A DNA stretch of 44,544 nucleotides from assembly GCA_001179505.1 (NCBI GenBank), contig CDMY01000597.1, positions 1-44,544 of the forward strand, given 5' to 3'. Below are positions 23,341 through 35,100 of this stretch, one piece after another. Every line of letters begins with the position of its first letter. Positions within the stretch are counted from its first letter, which is position 1. The translations under genes and the position numbers were made by a program. Source of the DNA: Vitrella brassicaformis. Lineage: Eukaryota > Sar > Vitrellaceae. Under the pieces are notes generated by a model. That model saw only the letters and a list, made by a program, of their open reading frames with translations, ran no database searches and had not been told where the DNA came from.

Positions 23341-24213
23341 CAACTTTCCGCTGTTGTGTTACCGGTGCTTCTTCCTGCATGCCATTTTGGTGAGACATCA
23401 TCACAGACAGGTCGCAATTCGCTGCACAGACAGACAGACAGGCATCGCTTGCCTGCCTTGTGTGTCTCATACCTGCAGGTGCATCCATCCGTTTGTCTTG
23501 CTTCTCCGCTACTTTGTTGCTTGCCTCTTACGTTGCTTCGAAGGTGAGAGACTCCATAACGAACGAGAAGGCAGCTTCGTATTCCGCTGGCATTCCTATG
23601 TGTCAGGTCTTTGCTCCTTTTTGTGCCTTGCTGCTCTGTTTCTTTCTCTGCTCTTGTTGCTCTTGCCTCCATGCTCCTTTCTCTTCGCTCTGGTGAGGCA
23701 GCGACTTGGACAGAAATGCGTGGTCATAGCTTATGATCGATCTGCCGGTGATGGGTGTGGTGTGTGTGCAGCTCATTTGGGCTTCTCGGCGCTGTTCTGT
23801 GGCAGCTGAGACGGCCATCAGTAGGAGAGACACACATAAATTAAAGAACGACAAGCATACGGCTCGTTGTATGTCTGCGTATTCATCAGATTTGCTCCTT
23901 CTTGTGACTTCATTGCTGTCATTGTCTTGGCGAAATCACGACAGACTTGCTTGGTGAGACATCATCATAGACAGGGCTCCACCCATCGTCACATGACTGT
24001 CGCGTCTCCATGCAGCTTGTATGGGGATTCTGGGGCTTCTGGTTCTCTTTGTTTGGGCGTCTTCTACTTTGCTCGCCTTTCACCGTGAGTCAGCACAGAT
24101 GAGCGAAAAACAAGGAGTTATGCTGTTTGCATTTCTAGGTGTCAGATTTGCTCCCTTTCTTCCTGTGCTGAGGGTCGACATACACAAAGCCCATGTTCTC
24201 GCCACTCAATCCA
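23341..24213 (+). other. Further hydrophobic exon-like pieces with repeated splice borders
   Basis: This stretch continues the repeat tract. A 25-base donor region occurs twice with one mismatch (23387-23411 and 23951-23975). The acceptor context CAG followed by ATTTGCTCC occurs at about 23887 and 24143, matching the copy A acceptor at 23081. Short open segments between them are again Leu, Cys and Phe-rich. It may be one multi-exon gene for a membrane protein or the decayed remains of one. I cannot give a reliable coding model. Confidence 0.4.
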
Positions 24214-25694
24214 TCAATCGACCTCAAATGCATCAACCCTGCCCACTATCTCCCCCACACAACACTCATCCCCGCCACCACCTCCGCGTGTTGCCTCCCA
24301 AAACCGACCAAGCCCCCGCACAATCGGATGATCGGCCGTAAGGGCCGACTTGCGCACCCACGATGCAAACGGGGCTCCTTGCTGCTGGGTGAAGGCCTGC
24401 TTGGCTCTCTGGTAGTCGGGTGCCTGGTCCTTGAGGGCGATATAGGTGACGGGGGAGGGAGAGGGGGAGGGGGGGTTGAGTCTGCGTCGCTTGTCTTGAT
24501 GGCAGGGGGCTGGTGAGGCGTCGGTCGGCTGCTGATGCATGAGGGAACGCGCTGCCCTCGCCATGCTGGCCTTGCTCAGAGACGACACCTGAGTACACAC
24601 ATGGGCAGACACATCGCACACGGGATTTCTGCAAACGCCACGATTAGTTCCAAACGTATCACATACGTACGTACCAGGTGCGATCCGTCCTTTGGACCCT
24701 TCTTGCGGCTGCCCTGCAGCGTCCCCTCAGCACCAATCACCACCTCGCTCACTGGGCTGCCTCCCTGATGTGGCAAGGGCGCCCGCCACACGATGGACAG
24801 ACCTGACGTGGCCACGTCGCCATGCAAAGCACGCTCCATCGCTGCCTGACTCCTGCAACCACTCACAGACACACAGAGAATAGATCGTCTCAGGCGTGTG
24901 TCTTGTCGCCTGTCTCGCCAATGGGCACCTTTCATACTCCACACATGTCCGCTGCACCCTAATCATCTGTCCACCGTGCCCCCCTCCCCGCCTCACGAGC
25001 GCCTCAACCACCACGACCTCGTCAAACAGCTCCCCTCCGATGGTTAGTGAGGCCATGTGGATGGAGTGGGCCAGGAATAGGGATGGCAGGGCGCCCTGCC
25101 AGCCGATGGAATTCCATCTGCAGAGCTTGTCGGAGCAGCTGATGGACAGGGTGCGGCGGGCGGGGGGTAGGTCGCTTCGGCCTGGTTTGAATCGCAGGAT
25201 CCCTCGGCGATGGAAGGCGTCACCCTTACCCTTCTGATGACCACACACAAAAGACAAGACAACCAACGCAATCAATCAAATCACCCGGTCCACCACCCCT
25301 TTCTCCCTCTGTGTGCCTTCATTCCCTACTCACAGGATCATCCTCATGCGCACACACCGCCTTCGCGCCCGTCCTATTAAAGTCATCAACAGCAGCACCA
25401 GCATCAGCAGCATCACTGCCGTTGCTCTTGTTCTTCTTCCGGGCCAGCGAGCCCGTCACCGAGCGGATTGGCACCATGGCGGCCTCGCCACACGGCAGCT
25501 GCGACACGTAGAAGTGCAGACGCAGGTCGCTCCGAATGGCGTATAGGCCGTCGGGCTGGCGAGTGAGCAGCAGCGAGGGAGGGGAGGGAGGGAAGTCAGT
25601 GTCATCACCCGTCGAGGAGGAGGAACCCATGTGAAAGGCCAATTCATCCAGAAGCCGCCTGCCGACACCAAGCACGGTGAATGAATCGTCTGTC

Positions 25695-25725
<31 letters not shown>

Positions 25726-26133
25726 TTGTTTGCTTGTTTGCTGACTGAACTGAACTGACCTCTTGAGAGCCCTTCTGGCCAGCACCTCTGCGTGGCAGTC
25801 GTGCAGCTTGGTGCCCTGTACGTCCAACTTGCCCACACCGACGCACCGAGAGCCCGTTGCCAAAGTGACCACTGAAAGAGCCGATGAAGGCGTGTGCTCC
25901 GCCACAATCGCCGCGAGGACCGTCCACTCTTTGCCTGACATTCATGAGGACCACACGACAGCAGAGCATGACATGAATCACAGACTCACAAACAAAGATC
26001 TGTGTGTGAGTGCCATACATAATGATTAGCTCGTGCGTGCAGTGCAGTACATGCCTTGTGGTTTGCCCCGTCCGGGCAGCTTCTTCAATTGGTCCACCAC
26101 TGTGCTGGCGATGGCATCTGGGTCGGCACCCAT
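24214..26133 (-). CDS. ADAT1: tRNA-specific adenosine deaminase 1 (ADAT1/Tad1)
   Basis: Deaminates adenosine to inosine at position 37 of tRNA-Ala, next to the anticodon, in the nucleus or cytosol. Six exons on minus: 26133-26055, 25934-25760, 25658-25334, 25233-24929, 24852-24675, 24588-24214, giving 478 residues, about the family size. The zinc and catalytic residues are visible: LHDCHAEVLARR (His74, Glu76), QLPCGEAAM (Cys141) and ISCSDKLCRWN (Cys226), followed by GWQGALPSLF. The C-terminus has the family's YQRAKQAF...FASWVRK motif. A low-complexity insert of about 30 residues follows the PCG motif. The first intron starts with GC (CAAG|GCATGT), which is needed to read PQGKEWTVL. The start at 26133 leaves 157 bases to the divergent CULT gene; a few more in-frame codons upstream (TSADLTSL) cannot be excluded. 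Confidence 0.92.
25688..25727. repeat. (CTGT)n intronic microsatellite
   Basis: About eight TGTC units inside the second ADAT1 intron (CAGA on the gene's own strand). It is typical of the tetranucleotide repeats filling introns in this window. Confidence 0.85.
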
Positions 26134-26290
26134 CAAACTCGTCAGATCTGCGCTTGTCTAAATCAAGACTGCCTTGCTGATTCATACTGATTCATCGCCG
26201 GGAGGAGAGGCTGCGGGGAGGCAGGACTGGTTAGGGCTGGGCTTAGGATGCGAGCTCCCAACTCACTTCGACGTCAGCGTACCAGCTGAT
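26134..26290. promoter_or_regulatory. Short shared promoter of ADAT1 and the CULT gene
   Basis: 157 bases separate the two divergent ATGs, so both core promoters must lie here. The word TGCGAGCTC at 26249-26257 recurs in two other divergent promoters of the window (36732 and 42401). No TATA box is obvious. Confidence 0.5.
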
Positions 26291-27649
26291 ATGGCGCCCC
26301 GTGACGTCTTTCGGCTCTTCCTCCGCAGCCTCCTCTGCGGCCTCATCTTCGGATTTGCTCTCTGCATGCTCTTCGTCGGCACGATTCTCATACTCGTCGG
26401 CCTCTACATGCTGGGAGTGGAGTTCCCAGAACCACCCAACGTGGTGACGCTTGAAGGTCAGCACGACGGTCACCACCATCAGCAGCAGCAGCAGCAGCAT
26501 GATCTGGAGTGCAAGAGCTGTGGGACGGCAATAGGGCGGTCGGCGGATCTGTACCCGCCGAGGGAGGTGGGAGGGGTGTCGTCCTTTGTGGCTTGGCAGG
26601 AGGGGGCCTATCTGGGTCACGTTACGCAAAACATCGGCGGTGTCAACACCACTGGTCGGTCGGTCGGTCAGCCACCGAGGGAGGGAGGGAGGCAGCACAT
26701 GAGCATCTCTGTCTGTCCATTCCATCGGTTTGTTTCGGTTGTGCTTTGCTTTGCTTTGCTTTGCTTCGTCCACCAGTGTACACGTTTCAGCAGCTGCCGA
26801 GCATCAGCGCCAAGAGGCTGCGGTTCCGGGTTGTGAGATTGAAAGATACAACACACACAAACCTGAGAAAGGTAAGTAAGGACACCCAGACACACAGACA
26901 GACAGACAGACAGACAGACAGACGCCGCCACATGATACCGAATTGTGTGTGTGTACATCTCAGTACGGCCCGTCCCACTCCGATTCGTGGTTCCCGGCCT
27001 ATCGCTGGACAATCGCCGTCTGCCCTGTGTGCGGCAGGCAAATCGGCTGGCACTTCTCACCTAAGGCAGTCAGTAAACACAACCACCAGGAGGCCTTCTA
27101 CGCCATCAACCTTGATGCCATACGCAACCACACCCACGCCACCCGCCACCCCCAGCCCGCCACCTCTACCTATCTGTCAACGTCGGTGGATCGGCTGCAG
27201 CAGAAGATGCGGGAAGACCCCACACTCGCGTCGGTGTTGGGGGGTGCCGCAGTTGCTGGGGGCGGTGGGATGGCCGGGGTGAGCGTTGCTGCCATGGTGC
27301 TGCTGCCGACCGCTGGAATCCCCTCACCTTTCATCGGGTAGGGGGGGTGGCATGTGGTCTAGACTGACTGACTGACTGACTGTCCAGAGAAGCCGCACCG
27401 CCGTGAATCTCTGTGTGTGGTGCGTGTGTCAGGTTTAATCTGTACCTCCGCACGGTGGGCGTCCTGCTGCTCGGCTGTGCGTTGGCGTGTGTGTGTGCGG
27501 CTACCCTGTGGAATGCCAAACCTGTGCTGCGGGCACGTCGGCGGCTGCTGGTGGCCCAGCTGAGCAACGAGGGGGCAAGCGGCAACAACAACAACAGCAA
27601 AGCGCTGCTTCAGTGTTTGCGGGCGGCGGACACCACCAGAAGAAGATAG
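26291..27649 (+). CDS. Membrane protein with a CULT (cereblon-type ligand-binding) domain
   Basis: Four exons in phase: 26291-26654, 26777-26871, 26964-27337, 27433-27649, giving 349 residues. The order is a strongly hydrophobic N-terminal segment (about 9-42), a His/Gln-rich linker, a CULT domain (about 72-190), a Gly/Ala-rich hydrophobic stretch (about 246-272) and a second transmembrane-type segment (about 281-303), with a basic tail. The CULT domain is seen from Cys74-x-x-Cys77 and Cys173-x-x-Cys176 (zinc site) and from DSWFPAYRWTIAVC...IGWHF, whose Trp162, Trp168 and Trp182 match the three tryptophans that form the thalidomide-binding cage of cereblon. No Lon-type N-terminal domain or DDB1-binding part is present, so it is not cereblon itself. 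The domain is known to bind imide and uracil-like ligands in other proteins; the ligand here is unknown. Which side of the membrane the domain faces cannot be told. Confidence 0.85.
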
Positions 27650-28752
27650 GGCAAGGGGATGCCATGCGTTGTGTATTGTGTGTATTGGTTGTGTACAGGA
27701 GTGTGGTGTGTTCTATCGGTGGGTCGGTCGGTCGGTCGGTCTGTTTGTGTGCGTGTATGTGTGTGGGGCGGGGCCATCCATCGGCGGCATGTCATCTGGA
27801 TGTGTGGATGCGATGCTGGCTGACGGGATGGTGTGTCCTCCGTATTTGTGGTAGCTAGATAGATCATTGCTGGATTGAGTGACTTAGTGAGTGGTCGGTG
27901 TAATTCAGATGTGAGGTTGGGACGTTTTGCTCGTCTTTTGCCCCATCTGGGCGTCCTTCGTGCAGCCGTGTTGGTCGAAGACGGCACACTGGAGTATCCT
28001 CCTCGTTGCAACGAGAGAGGGTCCTTCAGTGAGCCACCGACGGCCAACATGGCCACACGGAACATGTTCCCCACACGACAGACAGAGAGATGGGGGACTC
28101 TTGCCAGTGGATGCGGCAACAGACATTCTAGTGCTCATCAATCACTCCATGTGTTGTGTGTCTCATTCACTGACTCATGGCATGCCACGGTTTGTCATTC
28201 ACTAAAGGCATGGCTGCACACACACACAAATACACACAGCCACACACACACACATTGCCAACCCGCACATGCAATGCAATGCAATGCAATGCAATGCAGC
28301 TATCAGAAACACCACACCACAGGGGGCACAACAAACCCTAAACCGCCACAAAAGGGGAGGGAGGAATTGGTGCGTCTGAAATGATAGACGGTCAAGTACA
28401 GAGTGTGTGTAAGAGTAGAGAGAGACACAGATAATCTATAGAGGAGACAGACAGACATTGGGGGGCCTGCCGCATTGCATTGCATTTCGCAGAAAGAGAT
28501 AAATAGCATCACACCTGTGGTGTATATGCCTAGACAGTGTGCTCAGATGGACATCATCACATCCATCCATCCATCCAATTTGTGGTACGAGAAAATGTCA
28601 TCGACACGAACAACATCACTGCAGAAACCCCACACAGACAGCCACATACCCACAAACAAGAGCCGAAAGGAAGAAATCAGCTCCCTTTGGCCACATCCCC
28701 TCTCCCTCTCCCTCTCCCTCCCCAACCCACTCAATGCAATGCATCCCTATAC
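27650..28752. other. Convergent intergenic region of 1.1 kb
   Basis: Lies between the CULT gene stop and the arylsulfotransferase-like gene stop. It contains (GGTC)n near 27721-27740, (CA)n near 28217-28255, a GCAAT array at about 28268-28298 and inverted copies at about 28473-28487, and a 12-base palindrome GGAACATGTTCC at 28059-28070. Open frames on both strands around 27900-28140 have no recognisable content. I see no supported gene. Confidence 0.5.
28268..28298. repeat. (GCAAT)n pentanucleotide array
   Basis: Six or so tandem ATGCA/GCAAT units. A shorter inverse array, GCATTGCATTGCAT, lies about 180 bases downstream (28473-28487), so a transcript could fold between the two. Confidence 0.8.
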
Positions 28753-29214
28753 TCAGTAGCAGAACTTAGGCCCCGACACCGTCTCAGGCTTGGACCTCTT
28801 CTCAGCGCCCTCAATACGCACCAGACACAGCCCCGACTTCTCGTAGAAGGTGAAAAACCCGCACTTGTCATGCTTCTCGCATCTCGCCCGACACGCCTCC
28901 ACAAAGGCCATGTCCACCAGGTCGTCGGTGTCGGTCTGCTTGGGGATGTCCTCCAGGATCTGTCCCGAAATGCTGCGCCGGAGCTCTTGGAACTGGATGG
29001 CGGATGTGTTTGTGTTGTCATCGTCATCGTCATCGTCGCTGCTGCTGCTGCTGCTGGTGGTGTAGGACATGACGGAGGCCTCTAATAGGTCGCCTGCGCT
29101 CTTTGGGGCGCCGACGTCGAACTCGAAACACCCACATGGCAGATGTGCAGCCGACATGTCAACTAAAGGAACCAACACACATGCACACACACACACACAC
29201 AAGGCCTGTCTATA

Positions 29215-29248
<34 letters not shown>

Positions 29249-30369
29249 GTCACCCACACGCACCTTTGAGTATCTTGGAGGGGTGCATGGCGTCGCCATG
29301 TTTGTCGATGGGCACCGCTCTCAGGTAGACAGTGTCCTCCGTGTCAAGCCCTGCCTCCGCCTTGGCCAGCATTTCCTCCAGCTCCACAATATCCTCAAAA
29401 GCCTTCCTGTCAAGCTGATAGACCACCACCCCCTCTTTCCTCCCCTCATCGTCATCGTCATCGGGATCACCGGCACTGACGTCCGCCAGGTCCTCTGCCG
29501 ACTTTGCCGCGTGTATCTGCCAGTGCTTGATGCCCGTCACGCCGTTGTACGACACGTGCAGGGTCTTCTTGCCGCCGCCGGCGGCGTCGGTGCAAGCGAG
29601 GAGTCGGGGTGGCTGGACGGACTTGCCTCTCCACTTGTCAAGCTTGCCGCGGTAGGCCCGCAGGTGGTGCCCATGCATCTGCCGGACCAGCTTGCCCTGT
29701 GTGTCGACCTCCATCATGATTGGGAGGGGCTCGGGGTCGCTCACCTTGCCGCCACCGGCTGCACACGTCAGAAAGAGGGTGTGTGATTTGTGGTTTGTGG
29801 TTTGTGGTTTGTGGTTTGTTTGCGGTTTACCGATGACGGTGTGTCCGTTGTCGAGGCGCTGTGGGCCGCCGCAGCAGTCGGCGAAGAGGGTCTTCTTGTG
29901 GTCGTACTCCCACACTTTGGTGGCCGTCATGCTGGTCAAGTCCAGCTCGTACTCCACCGCTCGGGAGTAGTTGCGGCCGCCCGGCGCGTCAAGGTCCCAG
30001 TTATCCCACCTGCACACAAACAACCGTCCATTTTGTCTCTCTCGTGTCATATATTCGCCTCACGCAATAATATATCGCTCACATGAGGACATTTCCATTG
30101 CTGAGCTGGTGCGCCTTGTGCTGCAGCCGGAATGGCACCTCAGCGTCGGTGTCGTTGAGGAACTTAAAGTCGCCGTCTTTGCCGCCGAGGCGCCAGAGGA
30201 CCTGGCCGGTCTTGCGGCTGAGGAGCAGCAGCTGGTTGGCCGTCTTGAGGGAGACCAGGATGTTGCCGTCGGGCGAGTACTCGCAGTTGTTGACCGAGTA
30301 CTTGTTGATACCGGTGTCCACGGCGGGGTCAGACACCTCGTGGCTGAAGGCATCCCACGTTCGCCACTG

Positions 30370-30400
<31 letters not shown>

Positions 30401-31923
30401 GGGGAGAGAGGGAGGGGTGTGTGTTGTGTGTGTTCTTGCAGGCCCCATTGGCCACTTGCCTCGAAGATGACGTTGTCGTGTTTGTCGAGCTCCTGGACGA
30501 CCGCTCCGACTGTCTTGCCGTCGTTGAGGCCCCGGTCGTAGATGCAGGTCAGGTAACGGCCGTCCTCAAACACTGTCATGTGGTGATCATCCTATATACC
30601 CACCACAGACAGACATGGCAGACATGACAGAGAGCCCACACACACAAACACACACATACATCCATGTCTTCCTTGGCGTCTGTCTGTCCTCACCTGGAAG
30701 TAGCCATGCCCCGCCCTGCGCGTGGCGACTTCCCTGTAATGGTCGTCGAGCTCCACCCCCTCCCTTGTGGGGTCCATGTGGCCGGGCCACTGCTCATGGC
30801 CCCTCAGGTAGTTGAGGTTGCCATTGGGCTGCACCCGCAGGTCCACCCCCTCCTCACCGTCCTTAAGGCGGTGCCACCACACCAGGTCGCCCTGCCGCGT
30901 CATGATCTGGATGTAAGGCTTGACGAACTGAGTGTTGCAGAACCAGTAGAGAGGCTCGCCGTCGGTGTCGGCCTCTTCGGCGTCGGCGGCCTTGGCCTCC
31001 TTGGAGAGGGTCACGTGCCAGCGGGGGAACTCTCCAGGCAAAGTGCGGTACTTTCTGTTGGGGGTGTCGCCTTGTTTCTCCTCAGAATCGTTGTATTGGG
31101 TGGATGCCGCGCCCTTGAGCTGATGATGCTGATGGTCTGCGTCTGTGCCTGTGTCTGTGTGTCGGGCAAGTTGTCTTCTGGCCTTGGGGGTGCCGCTTCC
31201 CTTGGTGTCCTTGTTGATGGGGATCAGCGCGCCGCTGGCCGTGACCTGGCCAAGCGGCGTGCTGCCTTTGTTGGTTATGGTGAAGGACCACTTGAAGCCG
31301 TCTTGGTAGCCCTTCTCCTCATATCGCGCCAACACGTCGGCCGTGGTATTTTCCACCATGACGCGCAGGCCCGATTTCACCTGCACCTTGACCTTCTCGC
31401 CAGGAATGAAGTGCTTGTGAGGCCTGAAAATGACGGTCTTGCCGTCGGCCGCCAGCCGCAACTCGCCTCGTTTGGTCACATCGCCGCTCTTGCTGCCGGT
31501 GACCCTGAAGACGCCCTGGGAGCCGGCGGCATCAGCAGCGGCCGATGTGGCCATGGCCTTGAAGCTCTTGACGTCGACATTACTGCCTTCGCGTACGGCG
31601 ATGGTGGTCAAGGGCGAGACGACGATGGCGTCCTTGCGGGGGTGAATGTACTCGAAGGGGCCGTAGGGGTGAGTGGTCTTCTCGACGGCCCACACGCCAT
31701 GCTCTATCTTGAAGTCGGCGGGGCCGATCCTGGTGGTCTTCTCGGTGGTGGGCTTCTTGCCGCCGCCCTTGTCGTCGCCAGTGCTGCTGACATCATTGTT
31801 TTCCTTGTGCGGCGTGCTCTTGTCCGAGACTTTCCTGCCCTTGGTGGTGTTTGCCTCAGCTGGTGCCGAGGCGACGCCAGCCAATAGGAGGCAGCCGAGC
31901 GATGCAAGCAGCGGGACTCGCAT
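28753..31923 (-). CDS. Secreted arylsulfotransferase-like protein with C-terminal PAN/Apple-like segment
   Basis: Six exons on minus: 31923-30694, 30591-30460, 30366-30083, 30009-29831, 29758-29264, 29162-28753, giving 909 residues. It starts MRVPLLASLGCLLLAGVASA, a clear signal peptide; an in-frame ATG at 31965 would add 14 residues and spoil it. The first 300 residues are an Ig-like and Thr/Lys-rich part with FTITNKGSTPLG. Then comes a beta-propeller of the arylsulfotransferase family: IQIMTRQGDLVWW, DLRVQPNGNLNYL, DDHHMTVFEDG, NNCEYSPDGNILVSLK, LSRKTGQVLWRLGGKDGDF and MWDNWDLDAPGGRNYSRAVEY. The last exon carries a Ser/Asp run and a PAN/Apple-like CRARCEKHDKCGFFTFY...CLV pattern with a terminal Cys. 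Family members transfer sulfate between phenols, but eukaryotic relatives are mostly uncharacterised, so activity is a guess. The second intron has a GC donor (GAG|GCAAGT). Confidence 0.8.
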
Positions 31924-32190
31924 CGTCGCCGTGTTATTATTTCGTCCCGACTGGCCGTTGAGCATATATTTCAGTGCAAGTCTGGTCGACTCAACTGCAG
32001 AAGAGCCGTTCGATCATTCCATCGACAAAGGAGGGTTTGTCACGTCACTACACATGCCGTTTGCTGTCATGTCACTCTCGCCCAGGTACGATGGATGCAT
32101 CAACCAAAGATGGACACAGAAAAAACAAAACGCTGCACAGCCGGACGTCGGCAGTGAGACCTTCAGTCAGTCAGTAAATGAGTCAGTCAG
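31924..32190. promoter_or_regulatory. Upstream region of the arylsulfotransferase-like gene
   Basis: About 270 bases between the stop of the LSD1-like gene (32191) and the start of the next gene on the same strand (31923). It should hold the terminator of one and the promoter of the other. CAGT repeats lie near 32161-32190. No distinct motif was identified. Confidence 0.4.
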
Positions 32191-35100
32191 TCAGCAGCCG
32201 CGGAGGTCGTAGCCATGTTTTCGCTTCTTGCGGCAGGGCGAGGGCGATCGTGATGCGGCGCCGTTGCCAGCAGGGGCCGCGGGAGCAGCCACAGCCCGCC
32301 CACCTGACACACAAGGCACACCCACCCCCCACACACACAGAGGTCTCTCTCTGTCCCCCTTAGCACCCAATGCCCCACTCAGTCAGTCAGTCGGTCAGAG
32401 AGTGTCGTACCTCCGTTGCCCCTCCGCCGCTTCTTGGGCGATTCCGGCACCGCCTCCTCCGACACGTTGTCCGTCTCAGGGCTGGCCGGGGGACAGGCCA
32501 TCTCAACGTCACCACCACCACCACCACCAGCACCCGACGAGCCACCACCACCAAGCCGCTTGGACCTGCGCCGCCTCCCCGCCGAGGGCTTCTTGGCGAT
32601 GGCCTTCGCCGAGGGCTTCTTGACGATCGCCTTGGGCTTCTTGACGATCGCCTTGAGCTTCTTGAGGATGGGTTTCTTGACGCGTCGTCCACTGGCAGCG
32701 GCGGGGGCGTGCGTGTGTGTGTGTTTGGGGCAGGTTGGTGCATGGCGGTTGATGCGGTGCTTCTTGTTGTCTTTGGTGACGGGCAGGTAGCCGAGCTGCT
32801 CGGAGGCACAGGCGAGGTGCATGCGGCTCTTGCAGCCTGAGGCATGGCAGCCTGCAGACAGACAGACAGACATAAACGACTCGTCTGGTGTGGTCTGGTG
32901 TGGTGGCTGGTGGGTTTGCTTACACTTGAGAGTCGCCCCGAGTTTCTTGCAGATGACGCACTTGTGCTTCCGCGCCTCCTTGATCGCACTCGCAGCATTG
33001 AACCACCTGACGCACGCCCAAGCAAGCACACACAAAGGCAGTCACTCGTGTGTGTGTGTGTGTGTGTGTGTGTGCCTGGATGTCTGTGTCTGTGTGTGTG
33101 CTGTCCGAACCGTGAGCCGTCAGTATTTGAGACACAGTGAGTGGACGAGTAGAGGCACTGCTCGTGGGCCATGTGGCGCTGGCCGTCGTCCGTCTCAAAC
33201 ACCCCCACCAGCGGACGCTCGAAGCTGCACACACCACCACCCACACGTGTGTGGAGAGTTCCATCCATCCACCGCTCGGTGGCTTACGTGTGCGCGCCGC
33301 CGCAGAATGAGCAGTTGAACTTGCCGTCCATGAGCCGCTGATGCTCACTGCAACATCCGCTCATCCAAATGGTTGGACTACCGAGCGTGTGTGCGTGTGT
33401 GTGTGCGTGTGCGTGTGCGTGTGTATGTGTCTCTCTACTTCACTTCCCCCCGCTGCCTTGCTCCCTCCCTCCCTCCCTCCCTCCCTCACGTGTGTGACAG
33501 CCCGGTGAGGGAGTCCTCCTTGCAGGTCTTGGCGTCGAACTCGGTCTTGGCGTCCACACCCGCGTCGATCCACTGCTCCCCACTGCCGTCGACGAACCAC
33601 TGCACACACCCCATTCCCAACACACACACACACACACAGACCGTGTGTGCTGAAGAGTGAGTGTGTGTGGCCCGGTGGGTCTGGTCTGTCTGCTCACCTT
33701 GTGCAGCCCCTGAGTGGAAGTGACGCCGCCTGCGATAGCGTCGATGATCCTCTGGGCCTCACGCACACCACTGTGGTAGGCCCCATGGACCGTGGCGGGG
33801 TAGTGCTTGCAGGTGTGCTCGCCTGTGGGCGAGTGTGGTTGTGGTGTGGGGAAATACACGAACACAATCCCGTAGGACTCTCTCTCTCTCTCCCTCTCTC
33901 TCTCTCTGTGCGGGTGTGTGTGGTTACCTGCGAAGAGGCATCTGCCAACGGGCATGGAGAGGAGGTCGTAGTCCAAGCAGGAGCTGCCGGGCGGGATGTA
34001 GGAGTAGCTGCCTGTGGGGTGGGTGGGTGAGGTGGACACACACGACAGACACACGGATATATGGGATAGATAGAGGGGTGCTTAGAGGGAGGGAGGGAGG
34101 GAGGGGAGGGGAGGGTGTGTGTGTGTGTGTGTGTGTTTCCCACCTCTGGCACGAATGTCCTGCCCCCATTTGGTCCGCATGAAGTGGGTCGGCTCGGGCA
34201 CCTTGACCTGTTTGCCGTACACCTTCCGCAACACCTGCACACACACACAGAGAGAGAGGTGGGCTGCACCGCACAGACCGCACCGTACCTGGAGGCACTG
34301 TTTCTTGAGCGTGTTGTCGTCCATGGCCTCACTCTTCTTGCCCAGCTCAGCCGGCAGCTGCACACACAACACACACACGTCGCCATGTGTGTGTGTGTGT
34401 GTGAGTGGACGACGCACACACACAATGAAGGCGTGGCGTACCAGTGCGAGGATGGCCGGCTTTGGGTGGCAGAGAATAAATTCGAAGAACCAGCCCTTCT
34501 CCTGGCCGCAGTAACCTGACGACACACACACGCACGCGTGCCCACGACCGAAGGCACAGGTACCTTACCTATGTGCCGCTTGGCGGTGGCTTGGTCCCAC
34601 CACACCTCGTCGAACACAAGCCACACCTTACAAACAACAACACAACACAACACACACACGCACAACTCAATCCAATCCGCCTCAGTCCATCCCATCTCAC
34701 CCACCCACCCACCCACCTTGTTGAGCAGTCCGACTCCCAGCCTGTCGATGGCCTCGGTCTTCCACTGAGGCAGCGGCGGCTCGTACGTCACCGTACCTGG
34801 AGGGAGGGAGGGAGGGAGGACAGGCACACCAGACACAACACAGCGACACACACATACGTCCCTTCCCTTTGTGTGTGTGTGCGTGTGTGTGTGTGTGTGT
34901 GTGCACCGTTGTCCTTGGCCCGTCTGGTGGGCGACTCCGATCGGTTGCTAGAGCCGCCTGTGGCGGCGGCCTCGACGGACTTCTTGAGCACGCCTAACAC
35001 ACACACACACACACACACAAAGGGACGGAGCACTCAGTCAGTACCCAGGAAGTGCGCAGGGTGTCCGTCTGGTACCCAGCGGGCAGGTGTCTATGACAAA

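Noticed and set aside
28325-28345. AAACCCTAAACC resembles an internal telomere repeat
   Set aside because: Fewer than two units; expected by chance in this composition.
27875-28384. Open frame of 169 codons on plus between convergent genes
   Set aside because: Overlapped by comparable frames on the other strand, ends in CA and GCAAT repeats, no recognisable content.
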